From Mesorhizobium sp. WSM4306 (GTDB lineage Bacteria > Pseudomonadota > Alphaproteobacteria > Rhizobiales > Rhizobiaceae): 64,000 nt of DNA. How positions within the stretch are numbered: the first letter of the stretch is position 1; each line of letters opens with the position of its first letter. The translations under genes and the position numbers were made by a program. Where the stretch lies: positions 62,001 to 126,000 of the forward strand of contig NZ_VFTC01000011.1 of assembly GCF_007003975.1 (NCBI RefSeq), written 5' to 3'. The notes under the pieces are model-generated. The model saw only the letters and a list, made by a program, of their open reading frames with translations. It was not told the DNA's origin and did no database searches. This document shows, piece after piece, positions 16,749 through 23,562 of the stretch.

Positions 16749-17765
16749 CTACTTGCCCAGAGGCGGGCTGGTCCCCGCCATCAGGTACCGCAAAGGCGGG
16801 ACCGGCTGCTGTCTCGGTGACAAACCAACGTGACGAAACAACGCATCCAGCTTGTCCGAGGCCACACCGCAAACGATGGGAATGAGGTTCGACTGGCTGG
16901 CCAGCGCATAGGCGGCGGCCGACGCCATGCCGCGCTCGGCCTTCACATCGAGGAAATTGCGCAGCCGGTATTTGTCGCGCACATGCCGCTCGTGCTTGCG
17001 CAGCACGGCCTTGGAGCCTTCCGGCAGGCTGTCGATCTTGAGAAGCGCCAGGTCGGCATCAGCCAGGCGCTTCAGATCCTGCGTCTTGTGCCGGCCGCTC
17101 AGCGAATCGGCGCGCACGATCGCGCCGTAGCCGCAGGACCGGATGACCTTGAACCGCGCGCCGAGGGCAAAGGCGCGTGCATAGAGTTCATAGTCTTCGC
17201 CCAGACGCAGGTTTTCATCGTAGCGCAGGCCGTGCCTGTCGAGGAAAGCCCTTGATATCACCGGCTTGAGAAAGCCGAGTTCACCGCGCTGGACGCGCCG
17301 GCTGGAGATGTTGCCTTCGATGAAACGCTCGAAGTCGAGGAACTCCGGATCCGCCGAAAAGGCCGGGGCGACGATCTTGGAAACATCGGTCGCCGTATCG
17401 TCGCGGATCAGCATGATGTTGTCGGCGGCAAAATCCCAGTCGATGCTGGCAAACAGCTGGCGGAACCGGCCCTCGAGGAAGAAGTCGTCGGCATCGAGAA
17501 TGCTGATGAAGGGCGATTTGGAGCCGGCAATGGCGGCATTGCGGGCAAAGGACGGGCCATGGTTGACGTCGAGGCGGATGATCGAAAGCCTGCCGCTGCC
17601 ATCATCGGCCTCGCCGGCGATTTTCGCGGTGTCATCGGTGGAGGCATCGTCGACGACGACGACTTCCGCCACCTCCGGCTCGCGCAGCGCAGACGCAATG
17701 GCCGCGGGAATGGTCCGGGCTGCGTTGCGTGCCGCGATGATCACGCACACCTGGGGTACTGTCAT
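16749..17765 (-). CDS. exoU: Succinoglycan-type glucosyltransferase ExoU
   Basis: Family 2 glycosyltransferase of 338 aa. In Sinorhizobium ExoU adds the sixth glucose (beta-1,6) of the octasaccharide. Motifs in order are CVIIAARNAARTIPAAI, EVVVVDDASTDDTAKIA, HGPSFARNAAIAGS and ISILDADDFFLEGRF (DxD). NISSRRVQRGELGFLKPVIS, RLGEDYELYARA and GYGAIVRADSLSGRH are strongly ExoU-like. The start at 17765 was chosen for family similarity with AAAGG upstream; longer in-frame extensions look non-coding. It follows the nucleotidyltransferase-fold gene by 157 nt on the same strand. Confidence 0.9.
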   Translation of the reverse strand: MTVPQVCVIIAARNAARTIPAAIASALREPEVAEVVVVDDASTDDTAKIAGEADDGSGRLSIIRLDVNHGPSFARNAAIAGSKSPFISILDADDFFLEGRFRQLFASIDWDFAADNIMLIRDDTATDVSKIVAPAFSADPEFLDFERFIEGNISSRRVQRGELGFLKPVISRAFLDRHGLRYDENLRLGEDYELYARAFALGARFKVIRSCGYGAIVRADSLSGRHKTQDLKRLADADLALLKIDSLPEGSKAVLRKHERHVRDKYRLRNFLDVKAERGMASAAAYALASQSNLIPIVCGVASDKLDALFRHVGLSPRQQPVPPLRYLMAGTSPPLGK

Positions 17766-17922
17766 GGGGATGCCTTTCGATTGCACAGATGGTTGCTGAC
17801 TTCCCCGCCCTTGGCTTGCCTCCTGTCCACTGACGGGGAGCCCAACCCATCCTCCCATGATCCGTCGCCACCCAACCGGGACGGAACCGTCTCTACCTGC
17901 TGCCGTTCTGCGATAGCCATCA

Positions 17923-19062
17923 TCACCGGCCATCCGGGCGTTCGAAAATCCGCCGGCTGAGATCGGCGGACGCGGCCCAACCGGCCTCGCTCAGGTAGCG
18001 GACCGGTTCGCGGCCGCACAGTTCCCACAAAACGGTGCGCCGTTGCGGCCACTTCAGCGACGACAGCCACGGCGCGATGACCATGTGGAACAGGTCTTCA
18101 TTGCCGATGCGTGACAAGATCCGCGTCGCCCGATCCGACAGCAGCGTGCCGGCGCCGCCAAGCAGCACGTCGGCGGCGCGCAAGCCCAGGAGCAGCGTGT
18201 CGGCCAGCCCCTGCCGGGCGGCATAGTCGAGCACATTCTGCTGCTCGGGCTCGCTCAGGCGGCCGGCCGCGGCCCTGATGTCGCAGACATAGCCCGCGCA
18301 TGGCTCGCGGTTGAACAGCGCCTTGGCGACACTGATGCAGGACAAGAGCAGGGTGTCGCAAGCCGAGATGAACGGTACGCTGGAGCCGGCGATCGCAAGC
18401 GCGCGCTTGCGGCGCAGAAAGCCGTCCGTGTCGCGTGGGCTTGGCGATCCCGGCTGCTGCAGCCGGTAGTGGAGATCGACGGTGGACAAGTTCGGACCCT
18501 GGCTGCGAACCATATGCTGTTCGCCCAAAAACCGCACCCACCAGACGGAGCGGGACTTGCCGGCGACCTCGTAGCCGATCGAGCGCAGCGCATCGCGGGC
18601 TTTGAAGAAGCCGGCTGGCGACACCAATATGTCGACATCGCCGGACGGCTTCATGAAATGGTCGCCATAAAGCAGCTGCTGCTGGAACGGTCCCTTCAGG
18701 AAGACGAAATCGATCTTGCTGTCGCGCAGCGCCTGGTCGATGGCCATCGAATCCATGATGCCGGACGAGTTCATCGCGATCGTGCGCCGGCGGTAGGTGT
18801 CGAGCCACTCGAGCAGCCCAGGCGGGGTCTCGCCCACGGGTGGGCGCGACAGCGCCTTCAGCACAAAGGTCGCGACCTTGTTCAGCCGCGCGATGTCGCA
18901 GACATCGGCAACGGAGATGGCCGGTGCAGGCGCAGTGCTGGCGCTCGCCTGCGGGTTGAAGAACAGCCGCAGGCACGCCTGCACATAGGCCACTTCGTCG
19001 GCGCAGCCGGCGGCGCGCAACCTCTCGAAGGTCCCTTCCTGCAAGGCCATATGCTGCAGCAT
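17923..19062 (-). CDS. Nucleotidyltransferase-fold protein (NTP_transf_5-like)
   Basis: A 379-aa protein of the uncharacterised nucleotidyltransferase family often found beside lasso-peptide and polysaccharide genes. DFVFLKGPFQQQLLYGD followed by KPSGDVDILVSPAGFF (near residues 135-165) is the family's active site with the paired acidic residues. The C-terminal half is helical. Some lasso clusters carry such a protein next to the lasso kinase, where it adds a further group to the phosphorylated peptide. Here it lies divergently 502 bp from the lasso precursor and upstream of exoU, so it could serve either system. The start is uncertain: GGAG directly abuts the ATG at 19062, and the ATG at 19050 is an alternative. 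Confidence 0.75.
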   Translation of the reverse strand: MLQHMALQEGTFERLRAAGCADEVAYVQACLRLFFNPQASASTAPAPAISVADVCDIARLNKVATFVLKALSRPPVGETPPGLLEWLDTYRRRTIAMNSSGIMDSMAIDQALRDSKIDFVFLKGPFQQQLLYGDHFMKPSGDVDILVSPAGFFKARDALRSIGYEVAGKSRSVWWVRFLGEQHMVRSQGPNLSTVDLHYRLQQPGSPSPRDTDGFLRRKRALAIAGSSVPFISACDTLLLSCISVAKALFNREPCAGYVCDIRAAAGRLSEPEQQNVLDYAARQGLADTLLLGLRAADVLLGGAGTLLSDRATRILSRIGNEDLFHMVIAPWLSSLKWPQRRTVLWELCGREPVRYLSEAGWAASADLSRRIFERPDGR

Positions 19063-19208
19063 CTCCGCAAAAATTTTTTGAGGCGCGTTATTTTGTGAGG
19101 CACGTTATATTGCACGTGCGAAGCAAAGCATCGCCAAATTCAGCTGCCGCGTCCAGTTTTTCCTTCGAGGCCAGTTTTATCACAACCACAGCGTTTAGCG
19201 GAAAAATT

Positions 19209-19221
19209 GTGCAACGCAGCA
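19209..19221 (-). promoter_or_regulatory. Near-match PhaR-like operator
   Basis: Minus-strand TGCTGCGTTGCAC has one mismatch to the consensus and is followed by AATTTTTC, as at the exoL-type elements. It is 147 nt upstream of the nucleotidyltransferase-fold gene. Confidence 0.45.
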
Positions 19222-19365
19222 CAGGCGTCGCCGAAATCGGATCGGCCGACGGCACGCCTGCAGCAATTTCCGTGCGGCTTCACTCGAGCCTAACAGGCGG
19301 CCACTCCAAGTGGAAAATTTAGTGCAATTAAATCAGCTGCTTAATTAATCGCCACGGATATATTG

Positions 19366-19394
19366 TTGAATTCACTTGGGATGCGCGGCTAGAG
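19366..19394 (+). promoter_or_regulatory. Candidate lasso operon promoter
   Basis: TTGAAT, a 17-nt spacer and CTAGAG give a plausible rhizobial sigma-70 promoter about 170 nt upstream of the precursor ATG. The TTGAATTCAC block also occurs near 4258 upstream of the GT4 gene. Prediction by eye only. Confidence 0.35.
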
Positions 19395-19480
19395 TGCAGA
19401 TGCAAGCGTTTGGATCACCATTGAAGGCGGTCGCAACCGAGAATTGATTAACGGCGGGTAAATCAGACTTGACTCATAAA

Positions 19481-19493
19481 TGCTGCTATGCAG
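19481..19493 (+). promoter_or_regulatory. Near-match PhaR-like operator upstream of lasso precursor
   Basis: TGCTGCTATGCAG has one mismatch to the consensus. It is the first of two elements in a 29-bp block ahead of the lasso precursor. Confidence 0.5.
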
Positions 19494-19496
19494 CTA

Positions 19497-19509
19497 TTGC
19501 GGTGCAGCA
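19497..19509 (-). promoter_or_regulatory. PhaR/AniA-like operator upstream of lasso precursor
   Basis: Minus-strand TGCTGCACCGCAA matches exactly and is identical to the element at 16641. It ends 55 nt before the precursor ATG. Confidence 0.6.
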
Positions 19510-19564
19510 ATAGATCGCTGCCGGCAATCGACAGGCCGCTTCCAGTCCAGAATTGGAGAGTAAA

Positions 19565-19717
19565 ATGGAACAGAATGTTGAAAAGCATGAGTACGAAACC
19601 CCAAGCCTGACGGTCCACGGCTCGATCGAGACCATCACGCAAGGCGGCAGCGGCACCACGGCACTCGACGCCTCTTTTCCGGCACATACGCCGGTCGGCG
19701 AACTCACCTTCTCCTGA
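19565..19717 (+). CDS. Lasso peptide precursor (A)
   Basis: A 50-aa ribosomal peptide precursor. The leader contains YETPSLTVHG, then five residues and T-Q, which fits the proteobacterial lasso leader motif YxxPxLx3Gx5Tx exactly. Thr25 is therefore the penultimate leader residue and the core is residues 27-50. The core begins GGSGTTALD, giving a nine-residue macrolactam between Gly27 and Asp35. A 15-residue tail ends ELTFS, with Phe38, His41 and Phe49 as possible steric plugs. The C-terminal residue is Ser, the target of lasso kinases. GGAGAG lies 5 nt upstream of the ATG. All maturation genes follow on the same strand. Topology and modification are predicted, not shown. Confidence 0.93.
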   Translation: MEQNVEKHEYETPSLTVHGSIETITQGGSGTTALDASFPAHTPVGELTFS

Positions 19718-19773
19718 GACTCTCTTCTCGTTGGGGTGACAAAGTCCGGACTCTGAAACAGAGCGCACTAAGG

Positions 19774-19799
19774 AGAGTCGGGGCTCAGGCCCCGGCTCT
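19774..19799 (+). terminator. Stem-loop between lasso precursor and maturation genes
   Basis: AGAGTCGGGGC, loop TCAG and GCCCCGGCTCT form an 11-bp stem with one G-U pair, 57 nt after the precursor stop. There is no long T-run, so it is more likely an attenuator or mRNA-stabilising hairpin that raises precursor over enzyme levels. A small CTCTG-AAA-CAGAG hairpin precedes it at 19751-19763. Confidence 0.55.
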
Positions 19800-19863
19800 T
19801 GCGCCTGTCTGGAATTGCCGAAGCGTTGGTGTGGTGAGCAGTGGCGTGTGAGCGAGGTTTAGG

Positions 19864-20163
19864 ATGGACTGGAACCCCTCGGAGCATGATCGGGTCAGCG
19901 CGAGCAAGGATGCGGTTGCCTGCGAATTCGGCAACGGCCTGGCGCTGCTCGATATGCGGTCCAACATCTATTACAGCCTGAACAGCGTCGGGGCCTATAT
20001 CTGGGAACTGATCCAGGAGCCGAAGCCGATCGTGGAAATCCGCAGCGCCGTGCTCGAGCGCTACAATGTCGAGCCCGAACGCTGCAAGGCCGATGTCAAC
20101 GGATTGTTGAAAGGCCTGGCGGACGCCGGGCTTGCGAGGCTCCATGATGAGGAACTGGTCTAG
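19864..20163 (+). CDS. PqqD-like lasso leader-recognition protein (E/B1)
   Basis: A 99-aa PqqD-family RiPP recognition element. In split lasso systems it binds the YxxPxL leader region and delivers the precursor to the protease. RVSASKDAVACEFGNGLALLD and YYSLNSVGAYIWELIQ form the winged-helix core, followed by YNVEPERCKADVNGLLKGL. GAGG stands 6 nt before the ATG. Its stop codon is the first part of a rhizobial intergenic repeat that separates it from the protease gene. Confidence 0.93.
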   Translation: MDWNPSEHDRVSASKDAVACEFGNGLALLDMRSNIYYSLNSVGAYIWELIQEPKPIVEIRSAVLERYNVEPERCKADVNGLLKGLADAGLARLHDEELV

Positions 20164-20262
20164 AGCGTTTCACCGTTTCACAGAAACGGCGAACCGCTCT
20201 ATCTCTTTGTTTTCACGCAATTCCAGACGGGAAAACCGCGCACACTTTCCCTGGAATTGCTC
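20162..20262. repeat. Rhizobial palindromic intergenic repeat, copy 1
   Basis: About 101 bp nearly identical to 29656-29757. Shared text includes AAACGGCGAACCGCTCT, ATCTCTTTGTTTTCACGCAA and GGAATTGCTC. It contains two inverted repeats, AGAGCG...CGCTCT and GCAATTCC...GGAATTGC. It overlaps the stop codon of the PqqD-like gene. It resembles the RIME-type elements common in rhizobia. Confidence 0.8.
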
Positions 20263-20290
20263 CAGGGTTCTCTCGCTGAGCGGGCCGGAG

Positions 20291-20665
20291 ATGCTCTTTC
20301 TCGCCCACTGCCTCGCGGTGGTCGTCGCGGTCCGGCTGGGACTGACACTGCTTTCCTACAACAGAGTGCGCCGCGTGGTGACGCGGCTCGATGCGAGCGC
20401 GCCGGCCGGGATCGGCGATCTCAGGCGCGTCGCCTGGGGCGTTGCGGCCGCGGCGCGGCTGGTGCCGGGCGCAAGCTGCCTCACCCAGGCGCTTTCCGGC
20501 CAGTATTTGCTTGCCCGCCAGGGTAACGCTTCGAAGATCCGCATCGGCATCGAGCGCGATACCGGCACTGAATTGAAGGCGCATGCCTGGCTGGTGAGCG
20601 GCGACCACATCGTGCTTGGCGGCTCGCTTGGCAGGTTTACCCATCTCGTCGATCACGGTCAGTGA
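20291..20665 (+). CDS. Lasso leader peptidase (B2, transglutaminase-like)
   Basis: Cysteine protease of the lasso B2 family (124 aa), which removes the leader and hands the core to the cyclase. VAWGVAAAARLVPGASCLTQAL carries the catalytic Cys63 and ELKAHAWLVSGD the His98, with an acidic residue following, the expected Cys-His-Asp order. The in-frame region upstream of the ATG at 20291 is the intergenic repeat, so translation should begin here, although GGAG directly abuts the ATG; CTG at 20276 is an alternative. The cyclase gene starts 3 nt after the stop. Confidence 0.9.
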   Translation: MLFLAHCLAVVVAVRLGLTLLSYNRVRRVVTRLDASAPAGIGDLRRVAWGVAAAARLVPGASCLTQALSGQYLLARQGNASKIRIGIERDTGTELKAHAWLVSGDHIVLGGSLGRFTHLVDHGQ

Positions 20666-20668
20666 CCG

Positions 20669-22588
20669 ATGAGCGGCGTCGCCGGAATTCTGCTCAGGCA
20701 GGAAGGCAAGCCGGCCGCTGCGGCTGACATCCAGCGCATGCTTGCCCGCATGCAGCATCGCGCGCCTGACGGCAGTTCGTGGTGGATGGACGCAAGCGTC
20801 GTTCTTGGCCACGCATGGCTCAACACCACCGATGAAGCCGGCCCCGGCCCGCTGACGATGGCCGGCGGCAAGCTCGCGATCACGGCCGACTGCCGGTTGG
20901 ACAATCGCGACGAATTGCTGGCCAGGCTCGGCATCAGGGACAGTTCGGTTGCCGACGCCGTGCTGTTGATGCGCGCCTATCTGCACTGGGGCGAAGCCTG
21001 CCCCGAACATCTGCAAGGCGACTTCGCCTTCGCCATCTGGGATGGCGAGCGCCAGCAGCTGTTTTGCGTGCGCGACCATTTCGGCGTCAAACCCTTCTAC
21101 TACCATTCGAGCGACCGGCGCTTCGTCTTTGCCTCGGAGATCGGGCCGATCCTCGATGTCGGCGGCGTCGACATGCGCATCAGCGAACACCAGATTTCCG
21201 GATTTCTCGCTGGGCTGCCCGACGATCCGCAGTCAACAGCCTACGCCGACATTTTCCGCCTGCCGGCGCGCCACAGCCTGACCGTGACCGGCAATCAGGT
21301 AGTGGTGCGCCGCTACTGGCAGATCGAGCCATCACCAAGGCCGATGTGCGCGGACGCGGCCGAGGAATTCCGCCATCTGTTTTTGCAATCGGTCCGCAAC
21401 CGCATGCGCGGCACGCCGGCCGTCGGCGCGATGCTGAGCGGAGGGCTCGATTCCTCCTCGATCGCCTGCGTGGCCGGCATGCAGAATGCCGCGCAGCGAA
21501 AGCCGAGGCTGCCGACCTTTTCGCTGGTGTTCGAAAAGGGTTCGCCGATGGACGAGCGGCCTTTCATCGAGGCGGTGCTGGCGCAGCAGAAGGTCGACGG
21601 CACACTGATTTCCGTCGGCAACTATGCGCCCTTCGCCGAGTTCGAGCGCATCCTGGAAGAGCAGGGAGAAACGTTCCTGGCGCCTGGCCTGTCGCTGACC
21701 CGCGACATCTACAGAACCGCCGGCGCCAAGGGCATGAAGGTGCTGCTGGACGGCCATGGGGGCGACGAGGTGGTTTCGCAGGGCCACGGCCATCTGCACG
21801 AACTTGCCGATGCCGGCAAATGGATGGAGCTGTGGCGGGAATTGCGCAGCGCCTCCAACACTTATGGCGACGGCATGCTCGGCCTCTACTATCATTTCCT
21901 CACCCTTTACGGGCCGGCCTGGCGCATCGCAAAAATCAGGCGGTTCGCGAACCGCGCGCTGAGCAAATTGCGACGCCGTCCCACTGGCCGGCCGGCGACG
22001 AGCTGGCGCGGCCTGATCAATCCGGATCTGGCGATGCGCACCGACCTTGTCGAGCGGTTCCGCCGGGCCGGCTATATGCCGCCCGCGGTCAGCGCCAGCG
22101 AGACCTTGACCCATCGCTGGCTGCTGTCGAACGGGATGGTGCCGCACGCTTTCGAGGTACTCGACAAGGCCGCCGCCAATTTCGGCGTCGAGCCGCGCTA
22201 CCCCTTCTGGGACAAGCCGCTGGTCGAGTTCTGCCTGGCGCTGCCGGGTGCTGAAAAGCTGAACCAGGGCTTTGGCCGTTCGGTGCTGCGGCGCGCCATG
22301 GAAGGAATTCTGCCGCCGGCGGTGCAGTGGCGGCGCGACAAGATCGATTTCACCTCCAATTTGGTCAAAGGCATGCTCGGCAATCACCGCGATCTCCTCG
22401 ACAAGGTGCTGGTAGCGGATGCGGCGCTGATTGCCCCTTACGTCAACTTGCCCGAAGTGACCGCTGCCTATGGCCGCATTTCCAGCCAACCCGAGGCCGC
22501 CACATTACCCGATGTCCAGTATGTCTGGCGCTCGATCGCGCTGTCGCTGTGGCTAAGGCAGGTGCAATTGCGCGAGAGCCACGCATGA
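20669..22588 (+). CDS. Lasso cyclase, asparagine-synthetase-like (C)
   Basis: ATP-dependent macrolactam synthetase of 639 aa. It adenylates the Asp side chain of the core and joins it to the new Gly N-terminus. The N-terminal glutaminase-like domain starts MSGVAGILL: the Cys2 nucleophile of true asparagine synthetases is replaced by Ser, as expected for a cyclase that uses no glutamine. The synthetase domain has the pyrophosphatase loop AMLSGGLDSSSIA near residue 254 and LDGHGGDEVVSQGH near 360. It is tightly packed between the protease gene (3 nt) and the kinase gene (ATGA overlap). Confidence 0.93.
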   Translation: MSGVAGILLRQEGKPAAAADIQRMLARMQHRAPDGSSWWMDASVVLGHAWLNTTDEAGPGPLTMAGGKLAITADCRLDNRDELLARLGIRDSSVADAVLLMRAYLHWGEACPEHLQGDFAFAIWDGERQQLFCVRDHFGVKPFYYHSSDRRFVFASEIGPILDVGGVDMRISEHQISGFLAGLPDDPQSTAYADIFRLPARHSLTVTGNQVVVRRYWQIEPSPRPMCADAAEEFRHLFLQSVRNRMRGTPAVGAMLSGGLDSSSIACVAGMQNAAQRKPRLPTFSLVFEKGSPMDERPFIEAVLAQQKVDGTLISVGNYAPFAEFERILEEQGETFLAPGLSLTRDIYRTAGAKGMKVLLDGHGGDEVVSQGHGHLHELADAGKWMELWRELRSASNTYGDGMLGLYYHFLTLYGPAWRIAKIRRFANRALSKLRRRPTGRPATSWRGLINPDLAMRTDLVERFRRAGYMPPAVSASETLTHRWLLSNGMVPHAFEVLDKAAANFGVEPRYPFWDKPLVEFCLALPGAEKLNQGFGRSVLRRAMEGILPPAVQWRRDKIDFTSNLVKGMLGNHRDLLDKVLVADAALIAPYVNLPEVTAAYGRISSQPEAATLPDVQYVWRSIALSLWLRQVQLRESHA

Positions 22589-23562
22589 TGCCGGCCAACA
22601 TGCCATTCGCCGCCGGTCCGAACCGCGATGCCGGTCATCCCAAAGGTCGCGCGCGACATTTCTACAAGGCTTATGGCCTGACGATCGCTTCGCAGATCGA
22701 GTTGCCAGAGTTGGAGCCGAGCGCGCCAGCTCCTGTCGACGTCCTGATCACGGTCGGCCCAATCGACTTGCCAAAACCTTCACCCCAGACCGGAACCGCT
22801 TTTCGCTTCGAGCCGCGGCAGCAATATCTGGCATGGCAGACCGTCGGCGCCTTCCTGATCACCGATGCCTGCCGCATCGAGGTCGAGCCGGCGCCTGATG
22901 TCGACGATGCGCTGCTGGCGTTTCCGCTGCTCGGCCCGGTCATGGCGCTGCTCCTGCACCAGCGCGGCCTGCTCATCCTGCATGCCAGCGCCATTGCCGT
23001 CGGCGGCAAGAGCGCTGTTTTCATGGGCGACAAGGGCGCCGGGAAATCGACGACGGCAAGCGCAATGATCCGCGCCGGCCATCGCTTGCTGACCGACGAT
23101 GTCGTGGCGCTCGATCTCACCGAACAGCCGATGATCGTTCCGGGCTTTCCGCAGTTGAAGCTCGCCGCCGATGCCGCCGCAGCATTTCCCATCCGGCAAG
23201 CAGAGATACGCCCGCAGGTGCATGCGGCGATCGACAAGATGCAGCATCGCCTGCGTGGCGGATTTTCAAGCGAGATGGTGCCGGCAACGCGGATCTACAT
23301 CCTCGAGCGCGGCAAAAAGGCAGCGATTGCGCCGCTGCCGAACATGAGCGCCCTGCCGGCTATCATCAAATTCTCCTATGTGACGCGGTTCGGCCGCCCG
23401 GCCCTGGTCGGCGATTTTGCCGCGACGCATCTTCGCCAATGCGCCGCCTTGGCCAGCCAGATCGGCGTCTGCCGCCTTGAGGTACCGACCGGGCTCGACC
23501 GCCTAGACGAAGCCGTCGCCCTGATCGAAAACGATCTGGCCGCCAACAACGGGCCGCGGTGA
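22585..23562 (+). CDS. HPr-kinase-like lasso peptide kinase
   Basis: A 325-aa protein whose C-terminal half resembles the HPr kinase/phosphorylase catalytic domain. ILHASAIAVGGKSAVF leads into the P-loop GDKGAGKSTTAS near residue 150, then AGHRLLTDDVVALDL. Homologues in lasso clusters (ThcoK/PadeK type) phosphorylate the C-terminal Ser of the precursor, and the precursor here ends in Ser50. The ATG at 22585 overlaps the cyclase stop as ATGA; a second ATG follows at once. Its stop overlaps the exporter GTG start. Kinase activity on the lasso peptide is inferred from family and context. Confidence 0.88.
   Translation: MMPANMPFAAGPNRDAGHPKGRARHFYKAYGLTIASQIELPELEPSAPAPVDVLITVGPIDLPKPSPQTGTAFRFEPRQQYLAWQTVGAFLITDACRIEVEPAPDVDDALLAFPLLGPVMALLLHQRGLLILHASAIAVGGKSAVFMGDKGAGKSTTASAMIRAGHRLLTDDVVALDLTEQPMIVPGFPQLKLAADAAAAFPIRQAEIRPQVHAAIDKMQHRLRGGFSSEMVPATRIYILERGKKAAIAPLPNMSALPAIIKFSYVTRFGRPALVGDFAATHLRQCAALASQIGVCRLEVPTGLDRLDEAVALIENDLAANNGPR

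Larger units (their letters stand above)
19063..19564. other. 502-bp divergent regulatory region before the lasso precursor
   Basis: No convincing gene. It contains a near-match operator at 19209 facing the nucleotidyltransferase gene, a candidate promoter at 19366-19394 and a compact pair of operators at 19481-19509 just before the lasso precursor. It is AT-rich for this locus. Confidence 0.6.

Noticed and set aside
19646..19717. Alternative lasso core starting at Gly28 with an eight-residue ring
   Set aside because: It would put Thr at minus-3 and break the YxxPxLx3Gx5Tx spacing; Gly27 fits both rules.
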